Part shown: one piece after another, positions 24,301-33,300 of the stretch | Position numbering within the stretch: the stretch's first letter is position 1 | How the letters are laid out: each line of letters opens with the position of its first letter | NCBI GenBank assembly: GCA_047967505.1 | Contig: CM106538.1 | Strand: one strand, 5' to 3' | DNA: 64,000 nucleotides | From: Dipteris shenzhenensis | Lineage: Eukaryota > Polypodiophyta > Polypodiopsida > Gleicheniales | Position numbers and translations under genes: made by a program | The notes under the pieces: model-generated | Seen by the model: the letters and a program-made list of their open reading frames with translations, nothing else | Told to the model about the DNA's origin: nothing | The model's database searches: none

Positions 24301-27300
24301 CACTAGTCTTGACAGACCCCATATCCCTAGATAGATCTAGATGCCACATGTTATCCATATAGGGCCTTCCTAATGCAACATTTCACCCCTCTCTTGGGAT
24401 GCATTTAATTCCTTGCCCCTAGGCACAATCTTTGCACTAGGCCCTTGGTCTCAGATCTATCTAGTCTGGTGCTATCAGCCCTCACCTAGGACCTTGACAT
24501 TAATCCCTCCCGATCATTTACATAAAGCGCAAACACATATATTACAAAAATAGATCCTATAAGGGAAATGTCGACTGATTCTTCCGAGGTCATGCTACCT
24601 CGGCTAGAGCGTAACATTCCTTCCCTCTTCAGACATTAGCGTCCTCGATGATAAAGTCTGGGAACACTCTCCGCAACTGATATACGGATTCCCAGGTAGC
24701 TTCGGATAGAGGCTGACCATGCCATGCAACCAACACCGTGGGTATCTTCCGATTTCGTATTTGCATCGTTCCTCGGTCCAGGATTCTTGTTGGTTTGCGC
24801 CTTGCAATATCCTCTATCTCCTGAAACAAAACCACACCTTCGATTAGTGAGTCACCAGTATGTAAAAATTTCTTTAAACGTGAAACATGAAAAACCGGGT
24901 GCACCTTACACCCCTGTGGCAATTCTAATTTATAGGCTACACTGCCTATTCTCTTTAGAATTAACCACGGCCCACAGTATCGAGGTGATAATTTAGCACA
25001 CTCTCCTGAAGTCAACGACTTCGAGTGCGAAGGAATTCTGAGAAAAACTTTTTCTCCTTCTTCAAATACTCTTATAGACCGATTTTCATCCGCATACACC
25101 TTGGCTCTATCCATAGCCTGACGGATATTAGCTCTCGCAAGTGCTAGCATCTCCCGCATCTGAACTACAAAGTTCGCGGCACTAGGCACTTTCTGAGGTA
25201 CTCCAACTATAGTCGGATTGGCTGGTCTATAACCATAGTTCAGCTCAAACGGACTGAACCCAGTAGATGAATGTTTCCTATCATTGTAGGCAAACTCCAA
25301 CAATGGCAACCACTTGTCCCATGTATGTTGCCTCAATGACACATATGCCCTCAGCATATCCTCTAAAGTCTGGTTGACTCTCTCCGTCTGACCATCCGTC
25401 TCAGGATGATCCCCACTACTCATTCCTAACTCAGTCCTCAGTGTCTCGAATACCGCTGTCCAGAAATGACCGGTAAATCTGACATCTCGGTCTGACACTA
25501 TGGATCTAGGTAATCCATGCAGACGAAATATATGTCTAAAGAACAAATCCGCCACTTGCGGGGCACTAACAGACTCTCTAGTCGGAATGAAGTGAGCCAT
25601 CTTGGTTAGACGATCAACCACCACAAGGATAGAATTATACCCTCCTTGCGTTGCAGGTAGCCCTACAATAAAGTCCATGGAAATGCTCTCCCACTTACTT
25701 AGTGGTATTTCCAAGGGTTGTAAAAGTCCGGGTGGCTTCACCCGCTCGGCCTTACTTACCTTACACGAGAAACACCGTGTCACATATTCATGAATATGCT
25801 TTTTCATCTTTGGCCAAAAGAAATCTCGCTTCACGAGATCATATGTCTTCTCGACTCCTGGATGTCCCGCACATGGGCTATCATGGCATTGTCGAATGAC
25901 TCTCTGCCTGAGATCATTCTGACCAGGTACTACAACCTTGCCATTTCTAACTAGCATACCATCCCTTATGGTATATCTTGCATAAGTTTGGCCTTTTCTG
26001 GATGCCAGGTCATCCTTTTCACTTTCCCCGGGTTTTAACACATGAGCCTTAGGCCATAAGCTCTGGACAAACTCGTCCACCTTTTGAGTTTCTCTGATCT
26101 CGGTCATTAGAGCACTCTCTAATACCGTGAAACTGAGGTTGTGCATAATGCGAGACAACGCATCAGCTACCTTATTGTCTTTTCCTCTTCGGTACCGAAT
26201 CGTTAGATTAAACTCCTGCATGAGCTCTGCCCACCTAGCTTGGCGGCCCCTCAAGTCAGGCTGTTTACAGAAATGTTTCAGAGTATCATGATCCACATCC
26301 ACATAAAACTCTGAACCATACAGATAATGTCTCCATGTTTTCAAAGCATGGATAACAGCATACAACTCCAATTCATGAGTTGGCCAATTCCTTTGAGAGG
26401 GAGAAAGCTTCTTGCTTTCAAAGGCTACTGGCCTTCCCTCTTGAAGGAGGACTGCTCCTACCGCAATGCCACTTGCATCGGTTTCTAGGAACAACGGTTT
26501 CTGGGGATCAACTATTTTTAACACCGGTCCTGTGACCACAGCTTGTTTTATGGTGTTAAAACTTTCTTGTTGATTCTGTCCCCAAATAAAAGGTACTTTA
26601 TCTGAGGTCAGATCAGTCAATGGCGATACTATTCCGGAATATCCTTTGATATGCCTTCTATAAAACTGGACAAATCCCAAGAATGATCGCAACGCGGTCA
26701 GACTCTGAGGGATTGGCCAAGTTAGTATCGCAGCCACTTTCTTCGGATCCATTTCTACCCCCTGTGGAGTAATTATGAACCCTAAGTACTCAAGCCTAAC
26801 CATACACAGTATAGTTTTCTTTTTATTCACGTAAAGACTGGCTTTCCTCAAAGTACTGAACACTATCCTTAAGTGTTCATGATGCTCAGTAACACTTTTA
26901 CTGAATATTAGGATATCGTCAATAAAATGTACTACGAACTTTTCGATATACGGGCGTAGTAAATCGTTCATAAGCATGACGAAGGTCGCTGGAGCATTGG
27001 TAAGTCCGAAGGGCATTACCAAAAACTCATAATGACCAAACCTGCTCCTAAAAGCGGTTTTATGCACATCCTCGGCTCTGATACCAAATGTAAAACAAAT
27101 TTGCCTTTCTCTTCTCTACAGATCACGGGAGTAGCACCTTTCGTTTCCACCCAGCCAATTCTGCCAAGTCTTCAAGCAAGAGAGAGAGAGAGCGATATCG
27201 AAATTACCTAAATCCACACATTCTTCCATTCTCTCACTAGTCTTGACAGACCCCATATCCCTAGATAGATCTAGATGCCACATGTCATCCATATAGGGCC

Positions 27301-30300
27301 TTCCTAATGCAACATTTCACCCCTCTCTTGGGATGCATTTAATTCCTTGCCCCTAGGCACAATCTTTGCACTAGGCCCTTGGTCTCAGATCTATCTAGTC
27401 TGGTGCTATCAGCCCTCACCTAGGACCTTGACATTAATCCCTCCCGATCATTTACATAAAGCGCAAACACATATATTACAAAAATAGATCCTATAAGGGA
27501 AATGTCGACTGATTCTTCCGAGGTCATGCTACCTCGGCTAGAGCGTAACATGACTGTGGCAAGGAATCCAATTTTCTTTGCCTGCACCAAGTAGATTGAA
27601 TTATGTTAGAGAGGCTTCATATAGGGGAGACATGACAATGTCGCTTTTTTTTTTTTGGCAAAGAAAGGAACCTTCTATTAATAATTGAAAAACTTTCATA
27701 CAAAATATCAGCCCTGAAGGTGCTGAGTATGGAAAAATTTGATTAAGGCTGAAAGAAAAAACCAGCCTATTCCAAAGAAACCCAGCTCACTGCTTAGGGG
27801 ATCTCTGGTACAGGGCTAACAACCAAGTGGGGGGACTATACAACCAATGAATACCTCGCGGAGTGAATGTGTAGAAAACTCTTGTAGGCCAAGCCTTGCA
27901 GAAACGTGCGCGCGTCGCAACAGTCGCCCTAGCTCCCAGGTGGAGGGCAAGGTGTAAACGATATCCTGTTGGATGGCGACCAAGGTAGCCGAGGGTGGCA
28001 CCTGATGCATGACATTGGTTAGTACCTCCCACACGCTATCCTCCGAAGGGGAATGAGGATCCGGGCTAGCAAGAGGAATTGCCTCGCGGAGTTGTATCCT
28101 CTGAATGCTTTGACCTTGTATCCGGTAAGCTGGAAAGACCTCATCACTCTGGGATGCATGTCCTCCCTTAGTCAACTAGGCCACCATCCCTTAGGTGTAG
28201 TTCCTTTGAAGGCTTTGCATGCAGGTCAAAATCTTGAGGGCTCCCATCCAAATCCTCACCGCGCTACGAGTAGCAGTGACACTGCCCCTCCAGCGGCATT
28301 TGCTCCAACCAAGGGCATGGGCAAGCCTCCATGGGTCATAGAGAAACGATAGGGTTTGCAGTGGAGCGATAAAAAAGTAGACAATACTCAGACACAACCA
28401 AAGAACGGAACTCAGAAAACATAGTGCCTGTCGGTAATATGAAAAACTGAATACAAGAACCTCAAGCTTTCGTGTCTCAAGGACCGTGGCTGAGGTGAAT
28501 CAGAAAGATGATTCCATGTAGAGAAACAGTAGGAAATATAGCAACAGAGGGAGCGTAACGCAGTCCTCCGTGTAGCTTGATGATGATGAAGATAAGGAGC
28601 AGATCTAGAGCAGGAGGGGACAGATCTGGAGCAGAGGAGTAGAAGAGACAGATCTGGAGGAGGATGGGACAGATCTGGAGCAGAAGGGACAGAGCTGAAG
28701 CAGAGGAGCAGATCTGGAGCAGAGGAGCAGAAGTTGGGGCAGATCTGGAGGAGAAGATGGAGCAGCCAGGAGGCAGGAAGGAGAGGCAGAGAGAAGGCAG
28801 CAGACAGGAGGCAGAGAGGAGCAGAACTGAAGAGGAGAGGTAGAAGTGGAGCAGGCGGGGCTGCAGCAAAGCATGGAGGAGAAGAGGAGCAGCTGCAGGT
28901 CCTGTCCTGTCTGAAGGAGTGTGAGGGCTTGTGCTTTTATAGGCTAGACCTAGTTGGTCGGCCAGCAGGTCGGTGGGCCTGCCAGCTGGTCGGCTAGACC
29001 AGCTGGTCTTTCTGGCCACTTGTTTGGCTGAGGTGGCTGGCCTTTTGGCTGGCCTGTGAGCTGTATTCAGTTAGGGATGGGAGTAGAAGATGGAGTTCTC
29101 TCCCTTAGTGCGCAGCGGAATGAAGAGGAAACTGATATGTTCATAGGAGTGATGCTCCCTGTACCTATGGCCTCCATGAAGAAGCAGGATCTTTAGATCA
29201 CCAGAGATCTGGGGTCTTTAGCTCACCATGGCTCTGATACCATATAGAGAAACGATAGGGTTTGCAGTGGAGCGATCAAAAAGTAGACAATACTCAGACA
29301 CAACCGAAGAACGGAACTGAGAAAACATAGTGCCTGTCGGTAATATGAAAAACTGAATACAAGAACCTCAAGCTGTCGTGTCTCAAGGACCGTGGCTGAG
29401 GTGAATCAGAAAGATGATTCCATGTAGAGAAACAGTAGGAAATATAGCAGCAGAGGGAGCGTAACGCAGTCCTCCGTGTAGCTTGATGATGATGAAGATA
29501 AGGAGCAGATCTGGAGCAGGAGGGGACAGATCTGGAGCAGGAGGGGACAGATCTGGAGCAGAGGAGCAAAAGAGACAGATCTGGAGGAGGATGGGACAGA
29601 TCTGGAGCATAAGGGACAGAGCTGAAGCAGAGGAGCAGATCTGGAGCAGAGGAGGAGAAGTTGGGGCAGATCTGGAGGAGAAGATGGAGCAGCTAGGAGG
29701 CAGGAAGGAGAGGCAGAGAGAAGGCAGCAGCCAGGAGGCAGAGAGGAGCAGAACTGAAGAGGAGAGGTAGAAGTGGAGCAGGCGGGGCTGCAGCAAAGCA
29801 TGGAGGAGAAGAGGAGCAGCTGCAGGTCCTGTCCTGTCTGAAGGAGTGTGAGGGCTTGTGCTTTTATAGGCCAGACCTAGCTGGTCGGCCAGCTGGTCGG
29901 TGGGCCTGCCAGCTGGTCGGTGTGCCTGCCAGCTGGTCGGCCAGACCAGCTGGTCTTTCTGGCCACTTGTTTGGCTGAGGTGGCTGGCCTTTTGGCTGGC
30001 CTGTGAGCTGTTAGATTGCCCCAGAAATTGGGGATTGTTAGTTGCTTAATATGGGTGACCAGCCTAAAGAAGTAGGAGATCTTCCTTGGCCGCAAACTGG
30101 ACCAATGGCGAGTCCAAAACCTGGAACGGACCTCGTGTGGCACCCTCTGGGCCACCCAATGCCTCTCCCTAGAAGGGGTCCAGTCAAAGTGTCGATCTGG
30201 AGCCTCTTGCCAACCTCAGAGGTATAATAAAAGAAGGGCACCTTGTCCACCCGCTCTGTGAGGCCGACCTTGGAAGGTTGCTGATCTATTTACCAAGGCA

Positions 30301-33300
30301 CTATGCAAATAAAAGTTTGAAGCTTTTTGCAAAGCTTTAGGCCTATTTTCTTTCGCTGATTGATCCATTTTCTTTGTACATGACACTACTAGGGGGATCT
30401 GCTAGATTATGAATAGTGTGGTGAACACACCCTTGGGACACTTTTTTCTCCAATTAGGAGATTTCCCCCCCTAGGGTTAGTATTAGGGTTAGTTTCCTTT
30501 GTACATGACACTACAAGGGGGTTCTGCTAGATTATGAATAGTGTGGTGAACACACTCTTGGGACACTTTTTCCTCCAATTAGAAGATTTCCCCCCCTAGG
30601 GTTAGTTTCCTTTGTAGAGGATACATTCCTCATTTTGGCTATTCTTTGTAATAGAACTCTTGCATTCTTAATACAACTCTAAATTTCGGTATTCTCCTCT
30701 CACTCCGAGACCCAACACTCGTGTCGGACAATATGCAAGGTCACTGAGAACCTTATGTTGGAATGGTCACCTCCCCATTTGTAAGCCCCATATGAGGAGA
30801 GCATGGGGGAGGGAGACCTAGGGGAGTACCCCACAGAAAAAGAGAGAAAGGGACTGCCACATGCACAGCATCATGGCTGTCATGTGGGCAGCACATCTAG
30901 AGAAGGTGAGGAGTGGCTGCATGATGGTGACACATGGCGGCTGACCTCAGCAGCAGTACGGATGAGTACGGCGCTGCACACGTGGCTGGAGATAGCCTGG
31001 CAGAGGGCAGAACCAGCACGACAGAAGGGGCAGAGGTGGAGGCTATGGTGGGCCAGCCACCTGGTTATAGATATGCCCAAGAGTAGGGCCAAATGGGGGC
31101 TGCCCTTGGGGCCAAGCAGCAGCCCAAAAGAGCCCAGCAATAGCCCTTATATAGGGCAGTAAAGTCGGCCCAGGAGGGGCCAGAAAAGGCGGCCAGGGGG
31201 GGGGCAGGAAGTACCAACCAGGTCGGCCGGATCTAGGGGCCTGGGTCGGCAGGTTTTCCCAGCCCCTTAGGGCCTATAAAAGCAGAGGCTCTTGGCCTCA
31301 TTCTACATCATCTGGAGCAGCAGAGCCTCAGCAGACTGGAGCAGCAGATCAGCACCTATAGGGCCTACATCCAGGAGGTGTATAGGAGGCTGAAGTGCTA
31401 CAGACAAGCTGAGTTAAGGCTGCACACCTAGGTTGACATCCAGGGCAGCAAGGTGTAGAAATCAAGTCACGGTGACCAAGTCTACTGAAGCTCGACAAGG
31501 AGCACGCAGGATCGAGTCTAGAGATAGCCAGCAGATAGGAGAAGTACCTTGTGGTAAGATCAGAGGACCACACCATTGGTGGGACTCTGGATCTATCTCT
31601 TTTGTATCGTGTCCATAGCTTTGGACGGAAATATATTATTTTGGTGGTTTCTCTATCTGGTTGGTTCATTGTCTATTGATGAGTCTGCGCATCTATTCTA
31701 TGCACATAAGTTGAAGAAGTTTGTGATTCCACACCCCACATCACACTGTGTGAGCTCCTGGGCATTACTATCAGTCTTCTGCTGTGCGTACCCTTTGTTG
31801 GGTAATTTCTAACACCTTAGTGATAATGCACTTCAATATTCTTTCTTTTGGCATGAAATGCTGGATTCTTTGCTAGTGAATGCTGCTCATATTATCGAAA
31901 TAGAGCACTGTTGGTTCTTTGGAAAGAACTGCTGCATATCTTATATTGGTTGATCCTTTGTATTCTGTTTTTGTTGATGATAAGGTAACTGTTGGTTCCT
32001 TCTTGCTTTGCTAAGAATAAAGCTGCTGAACCAAGGCTGAGATTGTATCCCCTTGTACATCTTATATCATCTACGTTGTCTACCCAATCAGCATCAAGGT
32101 ATTTGTGAAAATCAACAAGCCGCGGAGCTCTTATATCTCCTCCTTGTGTTTAGGTTCGTGATTGAGGGTCCTGGTCAGTGTTATCATCTTTCAATCCATA
32201 ATCTCATGTATCTTTCAAGTACTTGAGGACTTTTTTAGCTGATTTAAAATGAGTCTTTTTGGAATCATGCATAAATTGACTAAGACACCGAGAGAATAAG
32301 GGATATCTGGCCTTGTCATAGTAAAATAAATGAGGCTTCCAATGAGATGTCAATGCATACGAGGATCTATATCAAAAGACGTGTCATGTGCTGACAGTTC
32401 AATACTGCTTTCTAGTAGTGTAGGGAGTGATTAAATGAAACTATGAAGAACTTATATTTGCCTATGTGATCATGATGCTATTGTCATCTCTCCATATTTC
32501 TATGCTGAGAAAATAATGGAGTCTTCCCATATCGTTCATGTCAAACTCTAATGTGAGTTTACCTTTGACTTGTGAGATAAGATGTCCATTAGAAGCTGAG
32601 TCCGATGGTTAGAATCCCATTGCAAAAAAGTGGTGGTTTTCTGGCAACTAGGCCTTGCTAGATAGGCCTTTTGACGTCGTGCATATCTTTTTGCCATTAC
32701 TTCTGCTCATCCATGGTCTCTCTACTTTGCTTATCATTTTGCCTTAGGTTGATTGGCACTATGCCTTAAAGAAAATCAAATCTGAGGTGTAAAACACTTA
32801 AACTCATTCAACAAGAAGAGAAATAACGCTTTTTGTGTCTCATATTTGTAACCTTAGAATACTTTTTTATTGTTTCAATTGTCACGACTCATTACTTTAA
32901 ACTGATAAAAGGTATCTTCCTGGTGCTACGCAGGATTCAGGCGTTGATATTGTCTCCTACTAGAGAGCTTGCAGCTCAAACCGAGAAAGTGATTCTAGCT
33001 ATTGGTGGGTTCATTAATATTCAGGCTCATGCTTGCATTGGTGGCAAGAATATTGGTGAAGATATCCGAAAGTTGGAGAATGGTGTCCATGTCGTTTCAG
33101 GAACCCCAGGAAGAGTATATGACATGATAAAGAGGAGGACATTGCGAACAAGGGCTATAAAGCTTCTAATCCTTGTAAGAGATGTGTGGTGACCGTTGTG
33201 AATACGCTCATGGGTTTCTTGAGACGGCGTGTTTTGAAAAATCTGATCTATTCTTTAACTCCTGGTTAATTTCTTCTTCTCCGGTGTTGCATTTCTTCAA

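Larger units (their letters stand above)
24155..27550 (-). mobile_element. Young, internally deleted Ty3/Gypsy chromovirus in intron 1
   Basis: 3,396 bp on the minus strand, antisense to eIF4A-III. The 462 bp LTRs at 24155-24616 and 27089-27550 differ at only two positions, and the flanks carry TGACT. Primer site and polypurine tract are present. The internal part is 2,472 bp and lacks gag, protease and the start of reverse transcriptase. The primer site runs straight into the middle of reverse transcriptase. Near-identical LTRs imply a recent insertion, so the deletion probably came before or during that last transposition, with proteins supplied by an intact relative. Confidence 0.96.
28339..30011 (-). 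mobile_element. TRIM-like non-autonomous LTR element with long purine-rich LTRs
   Basis: Two direct repeats (28339-29064, 726 bp; 29245-30011, 767 bp) flank only 180 bp of internal sequence. That internal part ends in a primer site, minus-strand TGGTATCAGAGCC at 29230-29242, which sets the strand. There is no coding region. On the plus strand the repeats are purine-rich, with degenerate units of ACAGATCTGGAGCAG, and near their right ends carry CTGGTCGGCCAGCTGGTCGG-type units. They do not end in a clean TG/CA and I see no target duplication, so edges are good to a few bases only. The LTRs differ chiefly in number of internal repeats. Confidence 0.78.
21832..30717 (+). mobile_element. Old Ty1/Copia element (Copia-3) in intron 1, holding nested insertions
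   Basis: A 5' LTR region at 21832-22363 and a 3' LTR at 30400-30717 share TAGATTATGA, CACCCTTGGGAC, CTCCAATTAG and a CAATACAACTC-type end. Between them, on the plus strand, are broken pieces of Copia reverse transcriptase (23510-23900), RNase H (24001-24154, resuming at 27556-27640) and the pol C-terminus with VADLFTKAL (30266-30390). Inserted into it are a hAT-like element, a chromovirus, a LINE fragment and a TRIM-like element. Gag and integrase are not visible, so it was also deleted internally. No clear target duplication remains. Confidence 0.75.
21387..32933 (+). other. eIF4A-III intron 1 (11.5 kb), host to nested transposons
   Basis: The donor GTAAGA at 21387 and acceptor CAG at 32931-32933 join GA to G, making Glu102 before [12 protein letters not shown]. 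Almost the entire intron is transposon sequence on both strands, described separately. The other six introns are 99-463 bp. Confidence 0.93.

Noticed and set aside
28477-29019. 180-codon minus-strand frame rich in Leu, Ser and Pro (and its relatives at 29383-29801)
   Set aside because: It is the antisense of purine-rich repeats in the TRIM-like LTRs, with several overlapping open frames as expected of low-complexity DNA.
21832-30717. 5 bp target duplication for Copia-3
   Set aside because: The flanks CTTCT and CTCGT agree at only three of five bases, so I do not claim one.
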